Shown piece by piece: positions 27,097 through 35,929 of a stretch of DNA of 64,000 nucleotides (the first letter of the stretch is position 1; each line of letters starts with the position of its first letter). The notes under the pieces were generated by a model, which did not search any database, had not been told where the DNA came from, and worked only from the letters and a program-made list of their open reading frames with translations. Made by a program: the position numbers and the translations under genes. The stretch comes from Defluviitaleaceae bacterium (GTDB lineage: Bacteria; Bacillota; Clostridia; Lachnospirales; WQUN01). The stretch is taken from NCBI GenBank assembly GCA_009780185.1, contig WRAN01000006.1, positions 78,217-142,216 on the forward strand, in the 5' to 3' direction.

Positions 27097-28074
27097 TTAT
27101 ACCATACGTCCGGGATAGGCGTTAAGCTCCATCCCGTCTGAAATACCATCTTTTAGACGATAGTATCCTCTGGAGGCAATCATAGCAGCGTTGTCTGTAC
27201 AGTAAATCGGCTGTGGCATAAAAAACGGAAGCCCTTTTAATCTACAAGCCTCTTCCATACTCTTGCGCAACCCTTTATTACAAGCTACACCCCCAGCCAT
27301 CGCTACCTGTTTATATCCTAACTCATCACAAGCCTTTAAAGTCTTGCCAACTAATACATCCACCACAGCCTGCTGAAAAGAAGCCGCAATATCCTCTATA
27401 GGAAGTTGCAAGCGATTAATTACATCTCTTGTGGCTGTTTTAAGCCCACTAAAGCTAAAATCAAACCCATCAACCCTAGCTCTGGGAAAATGATGCGCTT
27501 CCGGATTCCCAGTCATAGCAAGCTTATCAATTTTAGGCCCACCGGGATACCCAAGCTCAAGAAGCCGCGCAACCTTATCAAAGGCCTCTCCGGCGGCATC
27601 GTCTCTTGTACTGCCTATAACCCGGTAGCTATCATAATCATCCACCGCAAGTATAACTGTATGCCCGCCGCTAACCACCAGGCATAAAAAAGGCGGCTCT
27701 AAGCCGCTATCTAGATAATTAGCGCAAACATGCCCCTCAATGTGATGCACACCAACGAGGGGCTTCTTATTTACATATGCCAATCCCTTTGCGTAGTTCA
27801 AACCAACCAACAATGCTCCAGCAAGACCAGGGCCATTGGCAACGGCATATCCGTCGATATCAGTCAATTTCACTCTCGCTTCTTTAATGGCACTATTCAC
27901 TATAAATCCAATTGACTCGATATGCTGCCTGGCGGCAAGCTCCGGTACTACCCCGCCAAAAGGGGCATGAAGTTCTACTTGAGACGCAATTATATTAGAA
28001 AGAACAAGCCGCCCGTCTTTTACGACAGAGGCGGCGGTTTCGTCACAGCTTGTTTCTATTCCCAGTACAATCAT
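27097..28074 (-). CDS. tsaD: tRNA threonylcarbamoyladenosine transferase TsaD
   Basis: It transfers the threonylcarbamoyl group to A37 of tRNAs that read ANN codons, working with TsaB and TsaE. The 325 residues have the ASKHA fold start LGIETSCDETAAS, the iron-binding HHIEGHVCANY (His111, His115), VVSGGHT, and the C-terminal MAGGVACNKGLR and YCTDNAAMIASRGYYRL. The ATG overlaps the anti-sigma gene stop by 4 bases. All expected motifs are intact. Confidence 0.97.
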   Translation of the reverse strand: MIVLGIETSCDETAASVVKDGRLVLSNIIASQVELHAPFGGVVPELAARQHIESIGFIVNSAIKEARVKLTDIDGYAVANGPGLAGALLVGLNYAKGLAYVNKKPLVGVHHIEGHVCANYLDSGLEPPFLCLVVSGGHTVILAVDDYDSYRVIGSTRDDAAGEAFDKVARLLELGYPGGPKIDKLAMTGNPEAHHFPRARVDGFDFSFSGLKTATRDVINRLQLPIEDIAASFQQAVVDVLVGKTLKACDELGYKQVAMAGGVACNKGLRKSMEEACRLKGLPFFMPQPIYCTDNAAMIASRGYYRLKDGISDGMELNAYPGRMV

Positions 28075-28604
28075 GCTTTGGTGCTCTTTTCTGAGCGCTG
28101 TAAAATCACAAGAAGCGCCCCAACTACAGCCACAAAAATGATAGCAACATTAACCATTGCAAACTCAGATCCTTGGAAATATGCGGTTAAATCCGCAAGC
28201 CATTCGGTTATATAAACCTGTGCACTGCCCATAGCAGCCATTGCGCTATATACAGCAGGAGACGCGGTAGTCAGAGCTGTAAGCCATGCGGGATTAAATG
28301 CAAATAACAATGCAATTCCTAAGAAAATGGCACCAAGTCCCCAGATAATCCGCATCGACATAGGTATAGGCTTCGAATGTACCGGCATCTTTCGTACTGC
28401 TTCCATTACATTGGCGGTAAAGTCAATTGGTGGCACGCTAAGCTCCGCGTCATCCAGTACCTCAAGAGCCATATCAAAACCTATATAATATTCTCGGCAA
28501 TCTTCACATTCCAGCACATGGAGTGCCAGTTCTTTTGCACTTGCAGGATGGATAGTTTTTTCCATATGCTCCATCATTGCCAATTGTGCTTTATTGCAGT
28601 CCAT
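28071..28604 (-). CDS. Zinc-finger anti-sigma factor (membrane)
   Basis: A 177-residue protein. The N-terminus has an HxxxCxxC anti-sigma zinc finger (LALHVLECEDCREYY) in the RsiW/zf-HC2 style; two hydrophobic segments follow (about 85-105 IWGLGAIFLGIALLFAF and 152-170 VAIIFVAVVGALLVIL). It lies directly downstream of an ECF sigma gene, its presumed partner, separated by 116 bases holding a 23-base direct repeat. AGGAGG precedes the ATG. It probably sequesters the sigma factor at the membrane until an envelope signal triggers release. Confidence 0.85.
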   Translation of the reverse strand: MDCNKAQLAMMEHMEKTIHPASAKELALHVLECEDCREYYIGFDMALEVLDDAELSVPPIDFTANVMEAVRKMPVHSKPIPMSMRIIWGLGAIFLGIALLFAFNPAWLTALTTASPAVYSAMAAMGSAQVYITEWLADLTAYFQGSEFAMVNVAIIFVAVVGALLVILQRSEKSTKA

Positions 28605-28619
28605 AATTACCTCCTAATC

Positions 28620-28715
28620 AATGAGCAAAAATCGCGATGCTTTTACGTGTTTTTGTGAATGTTTTTTGCCGTTAGGCAAAAAGATTTCATATAATGAGCA
28701 AAAATCGCGATGCTT
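28620..28715. repeat. 23-bp direct repeat pair flanking a hairpin
   Basis: AATGAGCAAAAATCGCGATG plus CTT is found identically at 28620-28642 and 28693-28715. Between the copies is the hairpin TTTTTGCC-GTTA-GGCAAAAA (28663-28682). The block lies between the ECF sigma gene and its anti-sigma gene. Confidence 0.85.
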
Positions 28716-28720
28716 CTAAA

Positions 28721-29284
28721 TTAAGTTCTAGCTTCAATCAGGCCTTTAAGTAGCTTCCGGCCGCGAAAAATTCTGTTTTTGACCTTAGAAAGTGGCTCCC
28801 CAGTCCTGTCAGAAATCTCCTGATAGCTAAGCCCTTCTTGGTGATACAGCACTACAGGAACCTTATACATATCAGGAAGCTCGGCCACGATTTTATTAAT
28901 CCTGGCGGTCTGCTCCCGCTTAATATAGATATTTTCTGGAGATGAAACAGTACCACCACTAAACCCAGTATCAGTCATATGGGCTTCAAGGGATATAGTG
29001 TCTAACTTCTTCTTCCGGTGATGGTCAATTACATGGTTACTGGTAATCCGCATGATCCACGTAGAAAATCTAAAAGCCGAGGTATACGACTTTAGATTTT
29101 TATACACTTTAAGAAACACATCTTGAGCCAGATCACTGGCTTCATCGTTGTCTTTTGTCATACGCAAGATAATGGAATAGACTAGATTTTTATAGCGGTT
29201 TACAAGCTCTGTAAAGCACTCTTGATCTCCGGCTAGGCAAGCTTCGATTAGCTCCATATCGGTTCTGATATCTTTTTCGACCAT
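28721..29284 (-). CDS. ECF-type RNA polymerase sigma factor
   Basis: A 187-residue sigma-70 family protein of the extracytoplasmic-function group. Region 2 is seen in RYKNLVYSIILRMTKDNDEA, SDLAQDVFLKVYKNL and FSTWIMRITSNHVIDHHRKK; region 4 in LPDMYKVPVVLYHQEGLSYQ and EISDRTGEPLSKVKNRIFRG. A roughly 35-residue spacer between them is typical. AAGGGG precedes the start. Its partner anti-sigma gene follows; the SigW-like arrangement points to envelope-stress control, but the regulon is unknown. Confidence 0.93.
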   Translation of the reverse strand: MVEKDIRTDMELIEACLAGDQECFTELVNRYKNLVYSIILRMTKDNDEASDLAQDVFLKVYKNLKSYTSAFRFSTWIMRITSNHVIDHHRKKKLDTISLEAHMTDTGFSGGTVSSPENIYIKREQTARINKIVAELPDMYKVPVVLYHQEGLSYQEISDRTGEPLSKVKNRIFRGRKLLKGLIEART

Positions 29285-29314
29285 GCGTCACCCCTTACAT
29301 TTACTTATATAAAT

Positions 29315-30235
29315 TTAATCTTCAGTATATTTAATCGTTTTATACATACGATCTTTTCCTACTTTTGTATTGGGAAAGATATCTGTCGCGTTATTTAGAT
29401 AGTTCCAAGGGTCTGGTAGCGCCGGGCTAAAGTGAGTCAACCACAATTCCTTTGCGTTTGCGGCCTTTGCAATCCTTGCCGCCTCCATAAAAGTCATATG
29501 CTTTCTGGCTGTGGCTTTTTCTTGCCGTTCTTCATCGCCGTATAACCCTTCACATATAAATAAATCCGCATCTTTTGCAAAGTGGGCCATCCCAGTTACA
29601 GGGCGTGTATCTGTACAAAATACTACCTTTAAACCCTTTCTTGGAGGCCCAAGCACCATATCACTTGTGAACTCCTTACCTTCATATACGATAGAAGTGT
29701 CCGTTTGTTTTTGCAATGCACTCCATAATTTTAATGGAATATTCTGGGCCTTTGCTCTGTCGGAATCAAACTTTCCTCTGCGCATAAGTTCAATGCAATA
29801 TCCAAAACAGGGAGTGCGGTGTTGTAGGGGTAGGGTTTTGATTACCAGCATCTCTTCTGTATAAATAGACTCCTGGGACTTTGGCCATTCTATAAACTCA
29901 ATAGGAAAAGGCAAATCTTGAGCTATAACACATAGGCACTTCACCACATGCTGAAGGCCGGTTGGGCCAAAGAGCTTCAGCGGCTCAGTCCTTTCCGCAT
30001 TGGCCATGGTAAGCAGTAACCCAGGCAGCCCTGAAATATGGTCCCCATGAAAATGTGTAAAGCAAATCATATCAATCTGCTTAAACCCCCAGCCCAGCAT
30101 CCGAAGGCTTACCTGGGTGCCTTCACCGCAATCCACTAAAATCATCTTACCATTTACTCGGCACAACATAGAAGATAAAAACCGCCCCGGTAATGGCATC
30201 ATACCACCTGTGCCTACTAATGCTATATCTATCAT
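29315..30235 (-). CDS. rnz: Ribonuclease Z
   Basis: This zinc metallo-beta-lactamase-fold endonuclease matures tRNA 3' ends lacking encoded CCA. The tRNA-Ala in this window lacks CCA, so such an enzyme is needed. The 306 residues show GTGGMMPLPGRFLSSMLCR, the zinc motif CFTHFHGDHISGLPG, FCTDTRPVTGM and WLTHFSPALPDP. The exosite arm (RRGKFDSDRAKAQNIPLKLW) is present. The ribosome site is weak (GAGAGG). Confidence 0.93.
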   Translation of the reverse strand: MIDIALVGTGGMMPLPGRFLSSMLCRVNGKMILVDCGEGTQVSLRMLGWGFKQIDMICFTHFHGDHISGLPGLLLTMANAERTEPLKLFGPTGLQHVVKCLCVIAQDLPFPIEFIEWPKSQESIYTEEMLVIKTLPLQHRTPCFGYCIELMRRGKFDSDRAKAQNIPLKLWSALQKQTDTSIVYEGKEFTSDMVLGPPRKGLKVVFCTDTRPVTGMAHFAKDADLFICEGLYGDEERQEKATARKHMTFMEAARIAKAANAKELWLTHFSPALPDPWNYLNNATDIFPNTKVGKDRMYKTIKYTED

Positions 30236-30268
30236 CTTGAGTTAGAACATTCCTCTCCATAAAAGCGC

Positions 30269-30314
30269 AAAAAAAGAAGGCAGTAAAAGCGAATTAATTC
30301 GCTTTTACCACCTT
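30269..30314 (-). terminator. Terminator after carB
   Basis: The 26-base perfect palindrome at 30283-30308 (GTAAAAGCGAATT and its complement) is extended by AAGG/CCTT across a 2-base mismatch and is followed on the minus strand by CTTTTTTT. Confidence 0.88.
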
Positions 30315-30393
30315 AAATATAGCATAGTGCAGTATAAAGGTTCAAGATTTCCGGTTTTGATGATAATGGTAAAGGTTTATTTACACAAAAGAT

Positions 30394-33300
30394 TTATTTA
30401 TGATAATCCTGCAAGCTCATAACCCCAGCAGGCTCGACCCGCCATGCCGCAATTGCGTCAATAGCAGTGCGCGCGGCCTCTAATGTCGTAAACATAGGAA
30501 TAGACTTCCGAACCGCGGCTCGGCGTATATTTGGCCCCATATTATCTGTATCGCGGCGGCGAGTGTTTACTACGATATTAACAGTGCCGTCCATTATCAA
30601 ATCTGCAATGGGCTTACCACCTTCAACTAGTGGCGCTACCGGCTGGCAATCAATGCCTAGCTCCACAGCTTTATTATAGGTGCTTTGGGTCGCCATAATT
30701 TTAAAGCCTAAGGCCAAAAACGCATTGGCAATCCCCGCAAGCTCTGGATAGAACCCTTCGGATATAGATAGCAGCACAGTACCCTCGTTGGGCAGGCGGT
30801 GTTTTCCTCCTTCTTGAGAAAGGAAAAATGCCCGATGGAAGTTGTCGCTTAGGCCCAGCACCTCACCCGTTGAGCGCATTTCTGGCCCCAGAACCGGGTC
30901 AACTTCATGGAACATATTAAAAGGAAAGATAGCTTCCTTTACCCCATAAACATTGAGTTTGCGTGGCTCTTGGTTAAGGATATCGGCAGTACATTGGCCT
31001 TCTCTGGCTTTAATCATTACTTCTGTTGCAAGCTTCGCCATTTGGATATCGCAGACTTTAGACACTAGCGGCACAGTCCTCGACGCTCTTGGGTTGGCCT
31101 CTAATACGTATACCTTGCCGCTGTCTTGGTCGATAGCATATTGTATATTCATCAAGCCCACTACCTTGAGTTCTTGGGCTATTTTTTTGGTGTATTCTCT
31201 GATGATTAGCTGATGTACTTGGCGGATGGTTATTGGTGGGATGCTGCATGCGCTGTCGCCGGAGTGTACCCCAGTGGACTCGATATGCTCAATTATCGCA
31301 GGAACTAGCACGTTTTCGCCGTCGCTTATGGCATCGGCTTCGCACTCAAGGGCCCGATCTAGGAAGCGGTCTATCAAAATCGGAGCCATATCCGAGCCGC
31401 TTTGATTTATGGCTCTTTCCATATATGCGGCAAGGTGCTCGGCATTGTGTACTACTTCCATGCCGCGGCCACCTAGTACGTAAGAAGGCCTTACTATTAC
31501 CGGGTAACCAATACCCTTGGCAACATTAAGGGCTTCGGCTACGGTTTTGGCCATTCCGCTTTCAGGCATTGGGATCTCCAGTCTTTCCATCATTGCTCGG
31601 AATAAGTCACGATCTTCTGCTGTGGCAATAATATCTGGTTGAGTGCCTAGTATCGGGACACCCAAAGCCTTTAACTCCTCTGCGATATTAAGAGGGGTCT
31701 GGCCCCCAAACTGTACAACTACACCCGAGGGTTGCTCGTGTCGGTAGATGGCCATTACATCTTCTACTGTCAGTGGCTCGAAGTATAGACAGTCGGCAGT
31801 GTCGTAGTCGGTAGATACGGTTTCAGGGTTACAGTTAACCATTACGGTTTCATAGCCTAGGTCGCGTAAGGAGTAGGTTGCGTGGACACAGCAATAGTCA
31901 AATTCTATCCCCTGGCCGATACGGTTGGGGCCGCCGCCAAGGATCATGATTTTCTTCTTAGAAGGAATCTTTGTCTGCTGGGTTTTGCCTAGATAGGTGG
32001 AATAATAATAGAAAGCTTCATCTGCACCGCTTACTTGGATGGAGTCAAAGCTTTTGTAAATTCCAAGGGCGGCTCGCTTGCTTGCTACGGCGATTTCATC
32101 GACTTGCAGTAGTTTGGCAATGTATTTATCGGCAAAGCCGTCTTTTTTTGCGCGAATTAGTAATGTATCAGGTAGTGGCTGACCGCGATGGGCTATTATT
32201 TCTTCTTCCATATCTATCATTTCTTTTAGATGGTTTAGGAAGAAGGGCTTTATGAATGTATGCTTATGCATTTCGTCTACGGTTACGCCTTTACGCAAGG
32301 CTTCATATACAATGAAAAGCCGCTCGCTTGAGGGGCGTTCTAGCATTTTCATTAACTCTTCTTTACTTAGATCATTGAAATTGCTGGCAAAGCCTAGACC
32401 GTGGCGGCCATTTTCCAATGAGCGGATAGACTTTTGTAGGGATTCTTTGAAGCTTTTGCCTATGCTCATGGACTCGCCTACGGCCTTCATCTGGGTGCCC
32501 AGTATATCTGTTGCTTCTGAGAATTTTTCAAATGCCCATCTTGGGAATTTTACTACTACATAGTCACCTGGCGGGGTGTATTTATCCAATGTGCCTTCTT
32601 TCCAGTATGGAAGCTCGTTTAGGTTAAGCCCAGCGGCTAGCTGTGCGGCTACACGCGCTATTGGAAAGCCGGTAGCTTTGGATGCCAGGGCTGAGGAGCG
32701 GGATGTGCGAGGGTTGATTTCTATAATAACGATACGGTCATCTATGGGATTATAGGCGAATTGGCAGTTGCAGCCTCCGATTACTCCAACGCTTCCTACC
32801 ACTTTATAAGCGGCTTCTTGTAGACGGCGTTGTACATCTTCTTTTACATCAAGCATGGGCGCGCAGCAGATAGAGTCCCCGGTGTGTACTCCCATTGGGT
32901 CTAGATTTTCTATGAAACAGGCGGTAATCATATGACCGGTGTTGTCACGCACTATTTCCAGCTCCAGCTCTTCCCAGCCCAGTATGCTTTCTTCGATTAG
33001 AACTTGGTTGATAAGACTTGCGGCTATACCTCTGGCGGATACGGTACGGAGTTCTTCTTCGTTGTAGCAGATTCCGCCCCCTGTGCCACCCATCGTGTAT
33101 GCCGGGCGCACAACACAGGGGTAGCCTAGCCCATTGGCGATTTCTACCGCGCCTTCTACGGTATATGTCTCGGCGGAGCGGGCCATCTCTACCCCTAACT
33201 CTGCCATCATTTCTTTAAAGATTATTCTATCCTCGCCCCGCTCTATTGCGGCTAGGTTTATCCCTATTACTTCCACTTCGTATTTTTTTAGTATTCCGGT

Positions 33301-33612
33301 CTTATCCAGCTCCATTGCCAGGTTAAGAGCTGTTTGGCCGCCGCAGTTGGGTAGTAGAGCATCCGGGCGCTCTTTGGCTATTATCAGCTCTATGCGCTTT
33401 GCGTTGAGCGGCTCGATGTAGGTGATATGGGCTATGTCAGGGTCTGTCATGATTGTGGCCGGGTTAGAGTTTACCAGTACTATTTCATACCCCAGGGCTT
33501 TAAGGGCTTGGCAGGCTTGGGTACCGGAGTAATCGAACTCACAGGCTTGTCCGATTACGATTGGGCCTGAGCCGATGATTAGGATTTTCTTGATATCTGT
33601 TCTTTTTGGCAT
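30394..33612 (-). CDS. carB: Carbamoyl-phosphate synthase large subunit
   Basis: It makes carbamoyl phosphate for arginine and pyrimidine synthesis from bicarbonate, ATP and ammonia passed from CarA. The 1072 residues match full length with two ATP-grasp halves: KKILIIGSGPIVIGQACEFD and KKIMILGGGPNRIGQGIEFD open each half; PAYTMGGTGGGICYN and RPSYVLGGRGMEVVHN are the ATP loops; a C-terminal MGS-like allosteric domain ends the protein. AAGGGGAC precedes the start. It follows argF by 44 bases, so it is likely the arginine-linked copy. carA is not in the window. Confidence 0.97.
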   Translation of the reverse strand: MPKRTDIKKILIIGSGPIVIGQACEFDYSGTQACQALKALGYEIVLVNSNPATIMTDPDIAHITYIEPLNAKRIELIIAKERPDALLPNCGGQTALNLAMELDKTGILKKYEVEVIGINLAAIERGEDRIIFKEMMAELGVEMARSAETYTVEGAVEIANGLGYPCVVRPAYTMGGTGGGICYNEEELRTVSARGIAASLINQVLIEESILGWEELELEIVRDNTGHMITACFIENLDPMGVHTGDSICCAPMLDVKEDVQRRLQEAAYKVVGSVGVIGGCNCQFAYNPIDDRIVIIEINPRTSRSSALASKATGFPIARVAAQLAAGLNLNELPYWKEGTLDKYTPPGDYVVVKFPRWAFEKFSEATDILGTQMKAVGESMSIGKSFKESLQKSIRSLENGRHGLGFASNFNDLSKEELMKMLERPSSERLFIVYEALRKGVTVDEMHKHTFIKPFFLNHLKEMIDMEEEIIAHRGQPLPDTLLIRAKKDGFADKYIAKLLQVDEIAVASKRAALGIYKSFDSIQVSGADEAFYYYSTYLGKTQQTKIPSKKKIMILGGGPNRIGQGIEFDYCCVHATYSLRDLGYETVMVNCNPETVSTDYDTADCLYFEPLTVEDVMAIYRHEQPSGVVVQFGGQTPLNIAEELKALGVPILGTQPDIIATAEDRDLFRAMMERLEIPMPESGMAKTVAEALNVAKGIGYPVIVRPSYVLGGRGMEVVHNAEHLAAYMERAINQSGSDMAPILIDRFLDRALECEADAISDGENVLVPAIIEHIESTGVHSGDSACSIPPITIRQVHQLIIREYTKKIAQELKVVGLMNIQYAIDQDSGKVYVLEANPRASRTVPLVSKVCDIQMAKLATEVMIKAREGQCTADILNQEPRKLNVYGVKEAIFPFNMFHEVDPVLGPEMRSTGEVLGLSDNFHRAFFLSQEGGKHRLPNEGTVLLSISEGFYPELAGIANAFLALGFKIMATQSTYNKAVELGIDCQPVAPLVEGGKPIADLIMDGTVNIVVNTRRRDTDNMGPNIRRAAVRKSIPMFTTLEAARTAIDAIAAWRVEPAGVMSLQDYHK

Positions 33613-33656
33613 AGTTTGTCCCCTTCTGGTTGATTTGTTTTTTTTTGGGTAAAAGC

Positions 33657-34565
33657 TTACTGCATAAGCAGTGCCATTACAGCTTTTTGGGCATGTAGGC
33701 GGTTTTCCGCTTCATCGAAGATTACATTGGTGTGGGCTTCGAATATGTCTGATGTAATTTCTTCGCCGCGATGGGCGGGTAGGCAGTGTAGTACTATTGC
33801 GTCAGGGTTTGCTTTGTTCATAAGCTCGGCGTTTATTTGATAATTGGCAAAAGTTTTCATTCTGGCGGCGGCTTCGGCTTCCTGCCCCATGCTTGCCCAT
33901 ACATCTGTTGCCAGTACATCAGCTTGGATGGCGGCTTTGGATGGGTCTTGCACCAGTTCGAAGGCGTCGCTGTAGCTTTTGGCAAAGTTAATCACATCTT
34001 GATGCGGCTCATGGCCTTTGGGTACTGCCACGGATATTTTCATGCCTACTGTTAAACAGCCTATTACTAGGGAGTTGCACATGTTATTACCATCGCCTAT
34101 ATAGGCCAGCTTTAGGCCCTCTAGCTTTCCTTTATACTCTCTGATGGTCATAAGGTCAGCAAGGATTTGGCATGGGTGGTCGTAGTCTGTTAGGCCATTG
34201 ATTACCGGGATGCCAGACCATTTTGCTAAATCTTCCACATCTTGCTGTTTGAAGGTGCGGATCATAATCCCATCTACATAGCGGCCCAGTACTCTTGCCG
34301 TGTCTTCTATCGGTTCTCCTCGGCCCATTTGCAGGTCTGAAGCCGATAAAAAAAGCGCCTGCCCGCCTAGTTGGTACATACCTGTCTCAAATGAGACTCT
34401 AGTGCGGGTGGACGCTTTTTGGAATATCATAGCTAATGTTTTGCCCTTTAGGGGCTGTGGTGCATTGCCTTTTTTCTGCTGGGATTTCATAGAATCAGCC
34501 AAGTCTAGGATTGTAATAATATCCTCCTTGGAAAGATCCAGCATCTTAGTTAAGTGCTTAATCAC
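33657..34565 (-). CDS. argF: Ornithine carbamoyltransferase
   Basis: It joins carbamoyl phosphate and ornithine to make citrulline. The 302 residues contain the carbamoyl-phosphate motif KASTRTRVSFETGM, the HPCQ motif in YDHPCQILADLMTI, ADVLATDVWASMGQE, and the catalytic-Cys motif VLHCLPAHRGEEIT. It uses a GTG start with GAGGAGG upstream. Upstream lie a near-consensus ARG box (34673-34686) and a bulged leader hairpin. It is followed by carB, giving the last two steps to citrulline in one transcript. Confidence 0.97.
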   Translation of the reverse strand: MIKHLTKMLDLSKEDIITILDLADSMKSQQKKGNAPQPLKGKTLAMIFQKASTRTRVSFETGMYQLGGQALFLSASDLQMGRGEPIEDTARVLGRYVDGIMIRTFKQQDVEDLAKWSGIPVINGLTDYDHPCQILADLMTIREYKGKLEGLKLAYIGDGNNMCNSLVIGCLTVGMKISVAVPKGHEPHQDVINFAKSYSDAFELVQDPSKAAIQADVLATDVWASMGQEAEAAARMKTFANYQINAELMNKANPDAIVLHCLPAHRGEEITSDIFEAHTNVIFDEAENRLHAQKAVMALLMQ

Positions 34566-34595
34566 GGCGATCCTCCTCGTATAAGCGTTGCGATT

Positions 34596-34634
34596 TGAAA
34601 TGGGCTGAAGCCTAATTTCAAACGAAATCGCTAT
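34596..34634 (-). promoter_or_regulatory. Bulged hairpin in the argF leader
   Basis: On the minus strand GCGATTT and GAAAT (separated by a 5-base bulge) pair with ATTTCAAATCGC around an inner GGC-TTCA-GCC stem. No U-tract follows on the minus strand, so it is a leader or repeat structure rather than a terminator. The function is unknown. Confidence 0.45.
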
Positions 34635-34672
34635 TTTTGATTGGATTTTTGAGGGGGTTTATGCAAAATAAC

Positions 34673-34705
34673 TGCATATTTATTCATTGCCGTGCTATTA
34701 ATCAA
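34673..34705 (-). promoter_or_regulatory. ArgR-type ARG box and promoter for argF-carB
   Basis: TGCATATTTATTCA (34673-34686) matches the ARG-box core TGNATWWWWATNCA at every position; an imperfect second site (TGCAAAATAACTGCA) overlaps its left side. On the minus strand TTGATT (34705-34700) and TAAATA (34682-34677) are spaced 17 bases, placing the box over the -10. Arginine-dependent repression is inferred. Confidence 0.65.
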
Positions 34706-34746
34706 ATTGAAAATATCATGTAAATCAGCGCTGAGCAAGAATCATC

Positions 34747-35919
34747 TCAAAAATCAGTACTCAGCACATTATGCATAATTTTGAGTCCGGCGTCAATATC
34801 ATTTCTTTCGATTATTAGTGGGGGCAGTAGGCGTAGTATGTCAGTGCCCGCAGTTAAGGCGGCCAAGCCCGCTTCTAGTAGCCTTGCATTGATGGCGGCT
34901 GGAGGGTGGTTTTTCATTTTTATACCTATCATTAGGCCTCGGCCTCTAATTTCTTCTACACAGCTAAGATTCATGGAACTTACTTTTTCGCGGATGTAGT
35001 CACCATTTTCGGTGATGGTGGAAAGTTGGGGTTCGATGATATCCAGTACGGTTAAAGCCGCGGCACAGCAGATAGGGTTTGCGCCATAAGTAGTACCATG
35101 ATCCCCTGGGCCCAAGGTTGACTGTAGTTTTTCGGACACCATAAAGCCGCCTAGGGGCAAGCCTCCGGCTATGCCTTTGGCAAAGCTTATGCCGTCAGGC
35201 TGTACGTCAAAGTGCTGATAACCAAACATTTTACCTGTGCGGCCTATGCCTGTTTGGATTTCGTCGAAGAGGAGTAGCCAGTCATTTTTGCGACATGCCT
35301 CGGCGGCAATCTGTACTTGCTTTGGATCTAGAGGTATAACTCCCCCTTCACCTTGGATGGGCTCAAGTAATATTGCGCAAACATCATCCCATGGGTCGAT
35401 AAGTTTTAAGTTTTCAGGAGATATGTGCCTAAAGCCTGGGGTAAAAGGGTGAAAGTGGTGATGGAATTTATCTTGGCCTGTAGCGGCAAGGGTTGTAATG
35501 GTGCGCCCGTGGAAGGAATCTCTTAATGTGACAATGGTGGCTCGGCCTTCTCCGTATTTATCCCGGCTATATTTTCGAGCGATTTTAATCAGGCCCTCGT
35601 TGGCCTCTGCGCCAGAGTTGCAAAAGAATACTTTAAACTCGTCGCCGCAAAGTTTTGCGGCTAGTTTTGATGCGGGTTCTGTATAGTAGAGATTAGAAAC
35701 ATGGGCTAGGTTTTGGGCTTGGTTAGTAACAGCTTGCACCCACTTAGGGTGTGCATAGCCAATGGAGTTAACCCCTATCCCTGACATAAAGTCAATGTAC
35801 TCCTTGCCGTCCGCATCCCAAAGGCGGCAGCCTTGACCCTTTACAAAGGCCACCGGATAACGGCCATAGGTTGGCAATATGTGCTGGTCAGATACTTGCT
35901 TGATGGTTTGATTTGTCAT
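34747..35919 (-). CDS. argD: Acetylornithine aminotransferase
   Basis: This class-III PLP-dependent aminotransferase makes N-acetylornithine in arginine synthesis. The 390 residues show VFFCNSGAEANEGLIKIARK, FHGRTITTLAATGQDKFH, LLLFDEIQTGIGRTGKMFGY, and the PLP lysine in GISFAKGIAGGLPLGGF. AAGGAG precedes the ATG. It lies just upstream of the argF-carB unit but is separated by 181 bases containing a separate ARG box and promoter. argC, argJ, argB and carA are not in the window. Confidence 0.94.
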   Translation of the reverse strand: MTNQTIKQVSDQHILPTYGRYPVAFVKGQGCRLWDADGKEYIDFMSGIGVNSIGYAHPKWVQAVTNQAQNLAHVSNLYYTEPASKLAAKLCGDEFKVFFCNSGAEANEGLIKIARKYSRDKYGEGRATIVTLRDSFHGRTITTLAATGQDKFHHHFHPFTPGFRHISPENLKLIDPWDDVCAILLEPIQGEGGVIPLDPKQVQIAAEACRKNDWLLLFDEIQTGIGRTGKMFGYQHFDVQPDGISFAKGIAGGLPLGGFMVSEKLQSTLGPGDHGTTYGANPICCAAALTVLDIIEPQLSTITENGDYIREKVSSMNLSCVEEIRGRGLMIGIKMKNHPPAAINARLLEAGLAALTAGTDILRLLPPLIIERNDIDAGLKIMHNVLSTDF

Positions 35920-35929
35920 TTTATTCTCC

